Positions 54,217-63,827 of a stretch of DNA of 64,000 bases are shown here, piece by piece. Source of the DNA: an uncultured Bacteroidia bacterium (GTDB lineage Bacteria; Bacteroidota; Bacteroidia; Bacteroidales; UBA932); the NCBI GenBank assembly GCA_902779765.1, contig CACZCQ010000003.1:244035-308034 (forward strand). Reading direction: 5' to 3'. The notes below the pieces were generated by a model. The model had not been told where the DNA came from. It worked only from the letters and a program-made list of their open reading frames with translations, and searched no databases. The translations under genes were made by a program, and so were the position numbers. The first letter of the stretch is position 1; each line of letters begins with the position of its first letter.

Positions 54217-55509
54217 TTATCTCCTGCCGCCTCCTCCGCTGCTGCGGCCACCGCCGCCACCGCTGGAACCGCCTCCGCTGTATCCTCCGCCGGATGAGCC
54301 GCCACCCGAGTAGCCACCTGAGCTTCTGCTCGAGCTACCGGAAGAGTAGCTGCCGGAGGAAGAGCTGCGGGAACTGCTGCCGTAAGAGCCGGCGCTGGAC
54401 GACCTGTAGTTTCCGCCACTGCCGGAAGAATAGCTTCCGGAACGGGTGCTGCTGGAAGTGGAAGGTCTGCTGTAGGTAGTGGAAGGCCTGCTGTAGGTTC
54501 CGGAAGATGAACGTCCGTAGGATGATCCTGTGGACCTTGTGGTTCCGGATGCAACTCCTGAAGACCTGCCGGAGGTCGCAGCCGACCTTGAAGCGTTGGA
54601 CCTTACGGTCGATCCTGTCGCAGGAGTCCTGACGACCCTGGTCGCTGAAGATGCGGATGACCTTGCAGCGCTTGCGCTTGCCGATGAAGACCTGGTTGCG
54701 GAAGACCTTGTGGCCGCTCCGCTCCTTGACCTGGTCATCGAGGCGCTCCTGGTGCCCGCCGTCCTGGACATCGAACCGATGCCGCTCCTGGAAGTGGATC
54801 CGGTAGTCGCGATCCTGGGCCTGTAGACCCTGTCTCCTCCGCCGAAGCCGATGTTCCCCCAGTGATTGACGTGTCCCCAGCTGTGATAGTGCCAGCCGTA
54901 ACCGCCATACCATCCGCGATAGTACCAGGGATCATACCATCCGCCGTACCATCCTCCATAGTACCAAGGGTCGTAGAACCAGGGATCATAGAACCAGGGG
55001 TCATACCACCCGCCGTACCAGCTGTAGTAGTAGGGACGGTAGTGCCACGGACGATAGAACCAGGGATCGTACCATCCGCCATAGTACCAGGGATTCATGC
55101 CCCAGTAGATGGAGGAATAGTAAGGATAATGCCAGGAATACCAAGAGGAAGCATACCAGGGCTGATAAGCCGCCCAGGTGTCCCAGCCATTGTCATAGAG
55201 ATAGACGGAAGTGGTGTTCTCGTTCTTGTTGAAATCTATCTTGGCCACTTTGTCATTCGGGATGAACAAGGTGTCGATTTTCTCTCCGCTCTTCATGAAG
55301 ATAGGCGAGCTTTTCGTTTTGGCCACAAGAAAGTCAGTCTCTTCCTTCGTCTGGGAAGCGACGGCGACATCTCCTGCCGGTGTGTCAGGAGTATAGTAGA
55401 TTCCGTCCTGATACCTCTGTGAAGAAGTATCGCTAGCGTACTGCGCTGCAGAACCGCACGATGTCAGTGCCAGAAGCGCCGAGAAGAAAATGATTGTGCG
55501 TGTTTTCAT
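54217..55509 (-). CDS. Trp/Tyr-rich low-complexity lipoprotein, function unknown
   Basis: 430 aa. Lipoprotein signal (LALTSC, Cys18), then a small ordinary domain (about 20-105) containing FMKSGEKIDTLFIPND. Residues 109-218 are extraordinarily aromatic: repeated WYDPWFY, GGWYDPWYY and WHYRPYYYSWYGG units with almost no Lys, Glu or Leu. Residues about 236-430 are Ser/Arg/Gly/Thr-rich and end in GGGGRSSGGGGRR. Proteins of this broad style occur in Bacteroidota without assigned function. Frame and strand are supported by the signal peptide and by the opposite strand lacking comparable features. Probably anchored in the outer membrane. Confidence 0.8.
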   Translation of the reverse strand: MKTRTIIFFSALLALTSCGSAAQYASDTSSQRYQDGIYYTPDTPAGDVAVASQTKEETDFLVAKTKSSPIFMKSGEKIDTLFIPNDKVAKIDFNKNENTTSVYLYDNGWDTWAAYQPWYASSWYSWHYPYYSSIYWGMNPWYYGGWYDPWFYRPWHYRPYYYSWYGGWYDPWFYDPWFYDPWYYGGWYGGWYDPWYYRGWYGGYGWHYHSWGHVNHWGNIGFGGGDRVYRPRIATTGSTSRSGIGSMSRTAGTRSASMTRSRSGAATRSSATRSSSASASAARSSASSATRVVRTPATGSTVRSNASRSAATSGRSSGVASGTTRSTGSSYGRSSSGTYSRPSTTYSRPSTSSSTRSGSYSSGSGGNYRSSSAGSYGSSSRSSSSGSYSSGSSSRSSGGYSGGGSSGGGYSGGGSSGGGGGRSSGGGGRR

Positions 55510-55669
55510 GTTTGAATCTCCTATAAAATTGACAATAAATTCGTAACTTCGCTACCGCTTTCATCGCGGCAGACTTATTAATGTTTTTCAATAAACAACA
55601 TCCGTGCCGAATGAAAATGCTACGCAATAATAACAATATTTGACAAGAACAGCAAACTAATATTCTGAC

Positions 55670-57148
55670 ATGGCAAAGGAAGTAACGAAGAGGTCTGAGA
55701 ACTATTCTCAGTGGTATAATGACTTGGTAGTGAAGGCGGATCTGGCGGAACAGTCGCCGGTCAGGGGATGCATGGTCATCAAGCCCTATGGATACGCGAT
55801 ATGGGAAAAGATGCAGCGCGCCCTGGATGACATGTTCAAGGAGACCGGTGCGGTCAATGCCTATTTCCCCCTTTTCATTCCCAAGTCCTTCTTCAGCCGT
55901 GAGGCCGAGCATGTCGCCGGTTTCGCCAAGGAATGCGCCGTCGTGACCCATCACAGGCTCATGAACGATCCTGACGGAAAGGGCGTCGTCGTGGACCCTG
56001 AGGCAAAGCTCGAAGAGGAACTCATCGTCAGGCCTACTTCCGAGACCATCATCTGGAGTACATACAAGAATTGGATCAAATCCTGGAGGGACCTTCCCAT
56101 AATGTGCAACCAGTGGGCGAATGTCGTGCGCTGGGAGATGCGTACCAGGCTTTTCCTCCGTACCGCCGAGTTTCTCTGGCAGGAAGGCCACACCGCCCAT
56201 GCCACCGCCCAGGAAGCTCAGGAAGAGGCCGAAAGGATGGTACAGGTATATGCCAGGTTCGCCCGTGACTATATGGCCCTTCCCGTGATCGTCGGCCACA
56301 AGAGCCCCAACGAGCGTTTCGCAGGGGCCCTCGACACCCTGACCATCGAAGGAATGATGCAGGACGGTAAGGCCCTGCAGGCCGGTACCTCCCATTTCCT
56401 CGGCCAGAATTTCGCGAAATCGTTCGATGTCCAGTATACAGACAAGGAAGGCCAGATGCAGTATGTCTGGGCAACTTCCTGGGGTGTCTCCACCCGTCTG
56501 ATGGGTGCGCTGGTCATGGCCCACGGCGACGACAACGGTCTCGTGCTTCCTCCGAAACTCGCTCCTATCCAGGTGGTTATGGTTCCTATATTCAAGACCG
56601 AGGAAGAGCAGTCCAGGATCCTCGAGAAGATGACCGAACTCAAGAAAGCCCTCGAGGCTGAAGGCCATACGGTCAAGATCGACGACCGCGACAACCTGCG
56701 TCCGGGCTTCAAATTTGCAGAATGGGAGCTGAAGGGAGTTCCTGTGCGCCTGGCCATGGGGCCTCGCGACCTTGACAACGGAACCGTGGAAGTGCACCGC
56801 AGGGATACCCTTGAGAAGCAGACCGTCGCCCTCGAAGGGCTTGACAAGAGCATTGCTTCCCTCCTCGACGACATCCAGTCCAATATCTACAGGAAGGCCT
56901 TCGATTTCAGGGCTGAGAATGTGGAGAAATGCGACAGCTGGGATGAGTTCAAGGAGAAGATCGGTACGGGCAAGTTCCTTCTCTGCCATTGGGACGGAAC
57001 GGCCGAGACCGAGCAGGCGATCAAGGATGCGACCAAGGCCACGATCCGTTGCATCCCCGTGGACAGCTTCGTTTGCGAGGAGGAGGGCAAGGATATCTTC
57101 TCCGGAAAGCCTTCGAAGCAGAGGGTGGTGTTCGCCATCTCTTATTAA
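55670..57148 (+). CDS. proS: prolyl-tRNA synthetase, archaeal/eukaryotic type
   Basis: Class II aminoacyl-tRNA synthetase, 492 aa. The length, the absence of the editing insertion domain of bacterial-type ProRS (about 570 aa) and the C-terminal Tyr (VVFAISY) identify the type found in archaea, eukaryotes and many Bacteroidota. Class II motif 2 [19 protein letters not shown] and motif 3 [13 protein letters not shown] are present, with TSETIIW preceding motif 2. The anticodon-binding domain runs about 290-400 and a zinc-binding-like C-terminal domain follows. The 160-bp upstream spacer (55510-55669) shows no clear TAnnTTTG. Confidence 0.96.
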   Translation: MAKEVTKRSENYSQWYNDLVVKADLAEQSPVRGCMVIKPYGYAIWEKMQRALDDMFKETGAVNAYFPLFIPKSFFSREAEHVAGFAKECAVVTHHRLMNDPDGKGVVVDPEAKLEEELIVRPTSETIIWSTYKNWIKSWRDLPIMCNQWANVVRWEMRTRLFLRTAEFLWQEGHTAHATAQEAQEEAERMVQVYARFARDYMALPVIVGHKSPNERFAGALDTLTIEGMMQDGKALQAGTSHFLGQNFAKSFDVQYTDKEGQMQYVWATSWGVSTRLMGALVMAHGDDNGLVLPPKLAPIQVVMVPIFKTEEEQSRILEKMTELKKALEAEGHTVKIDDRDNLRPGFKFAEWELKGVPVRLAMGPRDLDNGTVEVHRRDTLEKQTVALEGLDKSIASLLDDIQSNIYRKAFDFRAENVEKCDSWDEFKEKIGTGKFLLCHWDGTAETEQAIKDATKATIRCIPVDSFVCEEEGKDIFSGKPSKQRVVFAISY

Positions 57149-57177
57149 AGGAAGATTTTCATCTTTAACCTGACTTT

Positions 57178-58278
57178 ATGAAACGGATTGTAAGTTATTC
57201 ACTCGTGGTCCTTGCTGTGCTGTCCCTCCAGGGACAGGCTTTCGGTCAGGATGACAAGACCAGGAAGGACGCCCAGACCGCCGCCGCAGAGGCTGCAAAG
57301 ATGCTGGCCGAGACGCCGGAGACCGTGGTGACACCTCCCAAGCCTGTCTATTGGACCAATACCCTCCTGACGAACCTCAATTTCATCCAGAACAGCTTCA
57401 CAAGCTGGGCTGCCGGAGGTTTCAACAACTACAGCCTCAGTACGTTGATCAAGGGTGAGGCGAAATGGGCGAAGGACAAGATGTACTGGAACAACGGAAT
57501 CCAGGTGAACTACGGGTTCATATATTCCCACGACAAACCCATCATCCAGAACAACGCCGACCGGATGTGGGTTGAGAGCACCTGGGGCTACAAGGCCACC
57601 AATACGCTTAGTTACACGGCCAAGTTCACCTATCTCAGCCAGCTGACGAGCGGATGGACATATGCCACGCCTTCGGTCGCCGAAGGGGAGGAGCCCACCG
57701 TAAAGCAGTGGAGGGATGCCCGTATACTCAGGTCCGATTTCCTCTCCCCGGCTGACATTACCCTCGGTGTCGGTGTCGATTGGATTCCCAGCAAGTGGCT
57801 GACCGTCAACCTTTCGCCATTGACCGGAAGTATCAAGGTGGTCCATAGCGAGAGGCTCAGGAAGAATTACGGTATGTCAAGGAAGGAGAAATACGAAGAT
57901 ATCGCACAGTATCCCGACCAGAAAGACGTTGACGGGAAATATTTCATCACCGGGAAGTACTACAAGCCCGCCCGTTTCTCCCTGGGAGCCCAGATGACGG
58001 CGGATGTCAAGTTCAAGATCAATACGAACTTCGATGTGTCCAGCAAGCTCATCCTCTTCTCCAACTACCTGCATAATCCACTGAATCTCAGGGTAAACTG
58101 GGACAACACCATCCTTTGGAAGCTGAACAAGTTCTTCTCGCTGAACGTCATCACGAACCTCATATATGATGACACGGTGCTGATCGTGGAAGATGACTTT
58201 CCCAACGGACACAGGGCTGTCCAGCTGAAGGAGTACCTGAACTTCGGCTTCACTTACACGTTCTCCAACAAGAAATAG
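57178..58278 (+). CDS. DUF3078 domain-containing outer membrane protein
   Basis: 366 aa with a signal peptide (LQGQAFGQ). The DUF3078 signature begins at YWTNTLLTNLNFIQNSFTSW and continues with WAAGGFNNYSL. The rest alternates amphipathic beta segments and ends FGFTYTFSNKK, which suggests an outer-membrane beta-barrel. Function unknown in the literature I know. 29 bp after proS and 8 bp before tilS, so probably co-transcribed. Confidence 0.87.
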   Translation: MKRIVSYSLVVLAVLSLQGQAFGQDDKTRKDAQTAAAEAAKMLAETPETVVTPPKPVYWTNTLLTNLNFIQNSFTSWAAGGFNNYSLSTLIKGEAKWAKDKMYWNNGIQVNYGFIYSHDKPIIQNNADRMWVESTWGYKATNTLSYTAKFTYLSQLTSGWTYATPSVAEGEEPTVKQWRDARILRSDFLSPADITLGVGVDWIPSKWLTVNLSPLTGSIKVVHSERLRKNYGMSRKEKYEDIAQYPDQKDVDGKYFITGKYYKPARFSLGAQMTADVKFKINTNFDVSSKLILFSNYLHNPLNLRVNWDNTILWKLNKFFSLNVITNLIYDDTVLIVEDDFPNGHRAVQLKEYLNFGFTYTFSNKK

Positions 58279-58286
58279 TTCCCGGT

Positions 58287-59654
58287 ATGCTGCAGGCCCG
58301 TTTCGACAATTGTCTGGACGGACTGCTTCCGGGAGGAGGGGCGGTCCTGCTTGCCGTTAGCGGCGGGATCGACTCCATGGTCATGGCCGACCTGGCCGCA
58401 GGCTCGTCCACATCTTGCACTTTCGAGATCGCCCATTGCAATTTCCATCTCCGCGGTGCGGAAAGCGATGGTGACGAGGCATTCGTCAGGGAATGGGCGG
58501 AGTCACGCGGCATCCGTTTCAGGAAGATAGATTTCGATACGAAGGAATATGCCGGCCTGCACGGCATCAGCATCGAGATGGCCGCCCGGGAGTTGCGGTA
58601 CGGCTGGTTCGCCTCATTATGCGAAAAGGATGGTTTCAAGGCTGTCGCTGTGGCCCATAATGCCAATGACAATGCCGAAACCCTGTTCCTGAACCTTCTC
58701 CGCGGCACCGGGCTCAAAGGAATCCGCGGGATGAAGGAGTCCTCATTCATCAACGGTTCCGACAACGCACGCCTTATCCGTCCGATGCTTTCCTTCCCGA
58801 GAAAGCTCATCCAGGAATATGCCGCCAGCCGTGGACTTGCCTGGAGGGAGGACAGCAGCAATTCCGATACCGTTTATAAGCGCAACCTTATCCGAAACGA
58901 GGTCTTTCCCCTGTTCGAGAAGATCAATCCTTCCTTCCTGGATACCTTGACCTCCGATATGTCCCGCTTCGACCAGGCGGGAAAGATAACCGATGCTTTC
59001 GTCGCCATACACGCACCCAGGGTGGTCCGGAGGGAACGTTCCGGCCTGGTAATCGATACTGTCAGGCTCTATGAAACGCCCCATTGGGAGTATCTCCTTT
59101 ACAGGCTGATGGAACCCTACGGTTTCAACGAATCTGTCCTCCGGGACCTTGTCGCCCTGATGACAAGCGGCTCTACTTTCAGCGGCCGGAGGTTCTTTTC
59201 CAATGGATATGTCGCCGAAACCTCCAGGGATTCCATTTTAATCCGGAGCATTGGCGCGCAAGGGGATACCCCTGCTGCCGGAGCAGTCGAGTGCCAGGGG
59301 CCTGGGGAGTATTCCCTGGATGGAGTCGGGTTCATCGTGGAACAGGTGCAAGTAGAGGATCCGCGTCAGCCGGAAGGCATTACGGTGGCCGACCTGGCAT
59401 TCCCGTTCACCGTCCGCCGCTGGCAGGCAGGCGACTGGATGCGCCCGCTCGGAATGGACGGACGCCGCAAGAAACTGAGCGACATGTTCGTCGACCTGAA
59501 ATTCTCCCCTGAACAAAAAGAAAAAGCCCTCGTCATCGCTGACGAAGGCTCGCATGTCCTTGCCCTGGTAGGCTATCGTATCGACGAATCGGTTAGGGTG
59601 AAACCGGTCCCTGAGCTTGTCGAAGGGCCGGTTGTGAGGATCCGTCTTATTTGA
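58287..59654 (+). CDS. tilS: tRNA(Ile)-lysidine synthase
   Basis: Makes lysidine at C34 of tRNA-Ile(CAU), an essential step for reading AUA. 455 aa. PP-loop SGGIDS (residues 25-30), then HCNFHLRGAESDGDEAFV and AVAHNANDNAET, the TilS-specific blocks; the C-terminal TilS_C domain has WQAGDWMRPLGMDGRRKKLSDMF, cited here as the stretch about 392-414. The last 15 residues are unusual: a palindromic repeat adds PVPELVEGP before VVRIRLI. The stop overlaps the convergent sppA stop by 8 bp. Confidence 0.94.
   Translation: MLQARFDNCLDGLLPGGGAVLLAVSGGIDSMVMADLAAGSSTSCTFEIAHCNFHLRGAESDGDEAFVREWAESRGIRFRKIDFDTKEYAGLHGISIEMAARELRYGWFASLCEKDGFKAVAVAHNANDNAETLFLNLLRGTGLKGIRGMKESSFINGSDNARLIRPMLSFPRKLIQEYAASRGLAWREDSSNSDTVYKRNLIRNEVFPLFEKINPSFLDTLTSDMSRFDQAGKITDAFVAIHAPRVVRRERSGLVIDTVRLYETPHWEYLLYRLMEPYGFNESVLRDLVALMTSGSTFSGRRFFSNGYVAETSRDSILIRSIGAQGDTPAAGAVECQGPGEYSLDGVGFIVEQVQVEDPRQPEGITVADLAFPFTVRRWQAGDWMRPLGMDGRRKKLSDMFVDLKFSPEQKEKALVIADEGSHVLALVGYRIDESVRVKPVPELVEGPVVRIRLI
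59602..59633 (+). repeat. Palindromic repeat copy 2, inside tilS
   Basis: Core GGTCCCTGAGCTTGTCGAA followed by GGGCC, with inverted arms AACCGG and CCGGTT. It encodes PVPELVEGP in the same frame as copy 1 at 13643-13672. Confidence 0.75.
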
Positions 59655-61485
59655 TCTCGATCTCGAACGGCATCCTGGCGAACATCAGCTGGCCGTTACC
59701 CTTGTTCCAAGTCCTCTGCCATTCGAGAAGGGCCTTTGCCATTGACTCGAAAGGAGTTCCCGCGAGGGCGTTGACCACCTCTTCTTCCATTGCTCCCTTT
59801 TTGGAGAACTGTGCCATCAGCTGCTCCATGAGGGTCAGGGGCTTCGGGTATCCGACAACATTCCAGGAAGACACATCGGGATCTCCAGCAAGGGAGGCTG
59901 CGTATGTGACGGCATCTTCCAGGGTTCCAAGTTCATCGACAAGGCCGATCTTCAATGCATCTGCACCTGTCCAGACACGTCCCTGTGCGATCTCGTCAAC
60001 TGCCTCATAGGTCATTCCACGGCCTTCCGCAACGATATTCACGAACCTGGTGTAGATATCGTCCACATATTCCTGCATCCAGGCGGTCTCCTCGCTGTCG
60101 AACGGACGCACGAGGGAAAGCATGTCGGAATGCTTGTGGGTATTGACAGGCGTGATGTTGACGTGGGCGATGTCCTTCACGGTCTTTCCGAACTCGGGAA
60201 TTGCCGAGAAGCAACCTATCGAACCGGTCAGGGTAGTGGCTCCGGAGATGATATGGTCGCAGTTGTTGGAGATCCAGTATCCGCCGGATGCGGCATATGC
60301 ACCGTAAGAAGCCACGACAGGTTTAACTTTCTTTGTAAGGTCGATCTCTTCCTTGATCTTGCTGGCCGAGAGGACTGTTCCTCCGGGAGAATTCACCCTG
60401 AAGACGACAGCCTTGACGGTGGAGTCGGCGCGGACCTTGGATATGATCTTGGCGAAGCGGTCACCGGAAATGTTGTTGGGATCATCCTGCTCCACGATGT
60501 TGCCGTCCGCGTAGATGATGGCGATCTTCTTCTTCGCTCCGGTGTTTGCCTTGACCTTTGCGGTGGCATATTCCTTCAGGGATACGAATTTCACATCCTT
60601 GAAAGCCTCCTTGCCTGCGAGGGTCGCCATCTTTTCCTTGTAACCCTCCACGCTGAGGAGCTCATCTGCAAGGTTGTGCTTGATCATGTCTTCGGGGAAG
60701 CCGATTGAGAGGTTCTCGACGAAATAGTTGAGGGAGTCGACGCTGATTCCCCTGGCTTCGGCAGTCTCATTAGATATGGTCTCCCACATGGAGTTGACCA
60801 TCACCTGGTTCTGTTCCATGTTCTCCTGGCTAGGGGCGTTATTGACGTACATCTCGCCGGCACTCTTGGATTTGCCGTGCCTGATAAGCTGGTAGTTGAC
60901 ACCCAGTTTGTCCAGCAGGTCCTTCAGGAAGATCATCCTGCCGCTCATGCCGAGCATGAAGTTGTTGCCTCCGTGATGGCTGGTAGTATAGATCTTGTCT
61001 GCGACAGAGGCGAGGTAGTAACTGCCTGAGGTATAGGCTTCACCGTAGGCGACCACGGCCTTCCCGCTCTTGCGGAAATCGATGAGGGCCTTGCGTACCT
61101 CGCTGATGTTCGTAACGTCGGTGAGGGGATTGTCGGTCTTGAGAAGGATGAACTTTATTCCCGGATCCTCGGCTGCCTTGTGGATTGCCCTGACTGCATC
61201 ATATATTCCGAGTGATTCGGTCATGGCACCGCCTCCGAGTGAGCTCAGGGATGTGAGCGACATCGAGGGCATCGACTCTGTAGTCTGCTCGGTGATAGCC
61301 AGGTTGGCCATATCCATCAGGAGAACGCCTTCCTTGGGCAGTACGGTGGACGAACCGCTGCCGGAGGTGGCGGAAGCCGCCATGGAACCGAACATCATTA
61401 TGAAGAAGATAGCCTTGACTATTCCCCATACGAAAAGGCCGCACAGTACGGCGAGCACCCATTTGATGAATTCCTTTGTATTCAT
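59647..61485 (-). CDS. sppA: signal peptide peptidase SppA, 67K type
   Basis: Membrane-bound serine/lysine protease that degrades cleaved signal peptides; 612 aa (E. coli 618). One N-terminal helix (about 9-38). The duplicated crotonase-like fold has the catalytic Lys in [15 protein letters not shown] (N-terminal half) and the nucleophile Ser in [13 protein letters not shown] (C-terminal half), preceded by [26 protein letters not shown] -7 element lies upstream, in the divergent spacer with hisS. Confidence 0.95.
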   Translation of the reverse strand: MNTKEFIKWVLAVLCGLFVWGIVKAIFFIMMFGSMAASATSGSGSSTVLPKEGVLLMDMANLAITEQTTESMPSMSLTSLSSLGGGAMTESLGIYDAVRAIHKAAEDPGIKFILLKTDNPLTDVTNISEVRKALIDFRKSGKAVVAYGEAYTSGSYYLASVADKIYTTSHHGGNNFMLGMSGRMIFLKDLLDKLGVNYQLIRHGKSKSAGEMYVNNAPSQENMEQNQVMVNSMWETISNETAEARGISVDSLNYFVENLSIGFPEDMIKHNLADELLSVEGYKEKMATLAGKEAFKDVKFVSLKEYATAKVKANTGAKKKIAIIYADGNIVEQDDPNNISGDRFAKIISKVRADSTVKAVVFRVNSPGGTVLSASKIKEEIDLTKKVKPVVASYGAYAASGGYWISNNCDHIISGATTLTGSIGCFSAIPEFGKTVKDIAHVNITPVNTHKHSDMLSLVRPFDSEETAWMQEYVDDIYTRFVNIVAEGRGMTYEAVDEIAQGRVWTGADALKIGLVDELGTLEDAVTYAASLAGDPDVSSWNVVGYPKPLTLMEQLMAQFSKKGAMEEEVVNALAGTPFESMAKALLEWQRTWNKGNGQLMFARMPFEIEIK

Positions 61486-61526
61486 ATACAGTTGTGTTTA
61501 TTGCCCTTTGATAGTTCAAACAGCGG

Positions 61527-61566
61527 CAAATTTAAGTATTTTACCAGAAAAACTGTTGTATATTTG
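61527..61566. promoter_or_regulatory. Divergent -7 elements of sppA and hisS
   Basis: TAAATTTG on the minus strand (61527-61534), 42 bp before sppA, and TATATTTG on the plus strand (61559-61566), 32 bp before hisS. Confidence 0.6.
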
Positions 61567-61597
61567 TAATTTGGTTAGACTAATTAGAACAGACGAA

Positions 61598-62998
61598 ATG
61601 CCTCAGAAACCATCCATTCCCAAGGGTACAAGGGATTTCGGCCAGCAGGAGATGGCCGAAAGGAATTATATATTCGATACAGTCAAGAGCGTTTTCAGGA
61701 CGTTCGGATATTCACAGATCGACACTCCGGCGATGGAGAACCTCTCCACGTTACTGGGCAAGTACGGCGAAGAAGGTGACAAGCTCCTGTTCAGGGTGCT
61801 CAATTCGGGGGACTGCTTCTCCAAGGTGAATTTCAGTGATTTCTGCACCGAGGACGGAGTGAACAGCGTCGCCCTTTCGAAGGAGGTCTGCGAGAAGGGG
61901 CTCCGTTACGACCTGACCGTCCCATTTGCACGCTATGTCGTCCAGCACCAGAACGAGATTTCCTTCCCTTTCAAGAGATACCAGATACAGCCGGTATGGA
62001 GGGCTGACCGTCCCCAGAAAGGCCGCTACCGTGAGTTCTACCAGTGTGACGTTGACGTGATCGGTTCCAGGTCACAGGTCAACGAGCTGGAACTCGTCCA
62101 GATTGTGGACAGGGTTTTCTCCTTGCTCGATGTGGCCGTGCTGGTCAAGATCAACAACCGCAAGGTGCTGACGGGTTTCGCGGAAATCTGCGGATTCCCT
62201 GACAAGGTGGTGGACATTACTGTAGCGATAGACAAACTGGACAAGATCGGTCTCGAGGCCGTCGAGGAAGAGATGAGGTCCAAGGGTCTGACCGAAAGTG
62301 CCATAGCCGTGATCGAGCAGATCCTGAAGCTGTCCGGTTCAACGGCGGAAAAGATCGCATCGATGCGTTCCCTGATGAACGGCGGTTCCGCATCCGGCCT
62401 GGTCTCCGAAACCGGCTTGAAGGGTCTTGATGAGCTGGAGGAGCTTTTCGGACTGATCGAGGCTGCCGGTGTTTCTTCACCGGTGGAAATCGACCTTTCC
62501 CTTGCCCGTGGACTGAATTACTATACGGGAGCGATCTTCGAGGTCAAGGCAAGGGATTTCGCTATCGGAAGTATCTGTGGCGGAGGACGTTATGATAACC
62601 TTACAGGAATATTCGGCCTACCCGGAATGTCCGGAGTCGGAATCAGCTTCGGAGCCGACAGGATCTACGACGTGCTAAAGGGATTTGACAAGTTCCCCAA
62701 GGACCTGAAATCCTCAACGACCCTTCTGTTTGCGAATATGGGCCCCGAGGAGATGAAGTACATCCTTCCTGTCGCCAAGGCGCTGCGCGGGAGGGGAGTG
62801 GCAGTAGAGGTTTATCCCGACGCCACCAAACTCAAGAAGCAGTTCGACTATGCCGACCGCAAGACTATCCCGTTCCTCTCCATTACCGGAGGGAACGAAA
62901 TGGCTGCCGGGCAGATCAATGTCAAGAACCTGGTTTCCGGCGAGCAGAAGGCCTTTGACAAAGGTGATACGGAGTCCATTCTGGAATTCTTGAAATAG
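61598..62998 (+). CDS. hisS: histidyl-tRNA synthetase
   Basis: Class II synthetase, 466 aa from the ATG at 61598 ([15 protein letters not shown]); the open frame extends upstream across the spacer and sppA but only as a shadow. Motif 1 near [16 protein letters not shown], motif 2 with [20 protein letters not shown], HisA motif [14 protein letters not shown] and [13 protein letters not shown], then the anticodon-binding domain (about 375-466). Somewhat longer than E. coli HisS (424). The tRNA gene follows 62 bp downstream. Confidence 0.96.
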   Translation: MPQKPSIPKGTRDFGQQEMAERNYIFDTVKSVFRTFGYSQIDTPAMENLSTLLGKYGEEGDKLLFRVLNSGDCFSKVNFSDFCTEDGVNSVALSKEVCEKGLRYDLTVPFARYVVQHQNEISFPFKRYQIQPVWRADRPQKGRYREFYQCDVDVIGSRSQVNELELVQIVDRVFSLLDVAVLVKINNRKVLTGFAEICGFPDKVVDITVAIDKLDKIGLEAVEEEMRSKGLTESAIAVIEQILKLSGSTAEKIASMRSLMNGGSASGLVSETGLKGLDELEELFGLIEAAGVSSPVEIDLSLARGLNYYTGAIFEVKARDFAIGSICGGGRYDNLTGIFGLPGMSGVGISFGADRIYDVLKGFDKFPKDLKSSTTLLFANMGPEEMKYILPVAKALRGRGVAVEVYPDATKLKKQFDYADRKTIPFLSITGGNEMAAGQINVKNLVSGEQKAFDKGDTESILEFLK

Positions 62999-63013
62999 CT
63001 TCTGAAAAATATT

Positions 63014-63044
63014 TTTGCTATTTCGGGAAAAAGTCCTACCTTTG
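63014..63044 (+). promoter_or_regulatory. Initiator tRNA promoter (-33 TTTG, -7 TACCTTTG)
   Basis: TTTG at 63014-63017 and TACCTTTG at 63037-63044 with a 19-bp gap, the best-fitting Bacteroidota promoter in the window; 16 bp before the mature tRNA 5' end. Confidence 0.8.
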
Positions 63045-63060
63045 CAGTCCCAAATAATAT

Positions 63061-63133
<73 letters not shown>

Positions 63134-63135
63134 CG

Positions 63136-63182
63136 AAGCAGAAGAAGGTGACTCAAAAGTGAGTTGCCTTCTTCTGCTTTTT
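63136..63182 (+). terminator. Terminator after the initiator tRNA
   Basis: AAGCAGAAGAAGG pairs with CCTTCTTCTGCTT (13 bp), with inner ACTC/GAGT pairing and an AAAA loop, followed by TTTTT. A strong single-gene transcript terminator. Confidence 0.9.
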
Positions 63183-63212
63183 AGGTAATGATGTTTTTTA
63201 CGCCAAACAGGA

Positions 63213-63827
63213 TTACGGTCCATTGATAAATAACCTCTCTACTATCCCATCTTCCAGGTCCAGCATAGCGCGCCAAAAACCATCCCCGCCATCATCAACA
63301 CGAAGCCAATAACGGCTGAGTGCAAAGCGGGTTGGTGGCGGTGGCGGAGGAGTGTCCATGTCATTCGGATCATAAAAAGGGGCCTCCTTATCTTCCAGGT
63401 CGGACCAACGTAGAAGGACAAAGTTCACATAAACGAACTTCTTTCCCTCAGGGCTTTTCATAAAAACATATTGTCGCGCGAAGTTTCTCAGACCGCCCTC
63501 TTCAAACAAGTGACCATCTTTGTGATAGGCGTGTTCTTGAACAGACGGATACGCTCGTTGAAGGATCCGTTCAGTCTTTCGAATATCAGATAAGACCGGG
63601 GTGTAAACACAGGCACCTTCCACCCAGATTGATACCAACCAATTCACGGCTGAGGTATCCACCAAGGCATAACCGATAATCGTTTTGTCCTTGTCTTCCT
63701 TATTGATATCACAATAACGGACAGGAAGATTGGGTCCTGTTGTCTTAGGCGGCCAGGATTCACGCACACTGCATGCCACAAAGAGGATTATAAGACACAC
63801 AGAAGACAATAGAGACTTATAACTCAT
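63213..63827 (-). CDS. Hypothetical lipoprotein
   Basis: 204 aa with a lipoprotein signal (ILFVAC, Cys19). No family recognised. The mature part is of mixed composition, with YVFMKSPEGKKFVYVNFVLL and a run of six prolines (in DTPPPPPPTR, about 160-169) before an aromatic, acidic C-terminus. Its ATG overlaps the upstream ATPase stop as ATGA, so the two are translated together. Base composition is less GC-rich than the chromosome core in this window, suggesting an accessory gene pair downstream of the tRNA. Confidence 0.7.
   Translation of the reverse strand: MSYKSLLSSVCLIILFVACSVRESWPPKTTGPNLPVRYCDINKEDKDKTIIGYALVDTSAVNWLVSIWVEGACVYTPVLSDIRKTERILQRAYPSVQEHAYHKDGHLFEEGGLRNFARQYVFMKSPEGKKFVYVNFVLLRWSDLEDKEAPFYDPNDMDTPPPPPPTRFALSRYWLRVDDGGDGFWRAMLDLEDGIVERLFINGP

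Noticed and set aside
54860-55180. Direct repeats resembling a minisatellite or CRISPR
   Set aside because: They encode the WYDPW(F/Y)Y units of the lipoprotein, of irregular length and without unique spacers.
55433-56989. 518-codon minus-strand open frame opposite proS
   Set aside because: Complete overlap with ProRS class II motifs on the plus strand; His/Gly-rich shadow.
61070-61597. Long N-terminal extension of hisS
   Set aside because: It crosses the sppA gene and the promoter spacer; the [15 protein letters not shown] start and the TATATTTG element place the true start at 61598.
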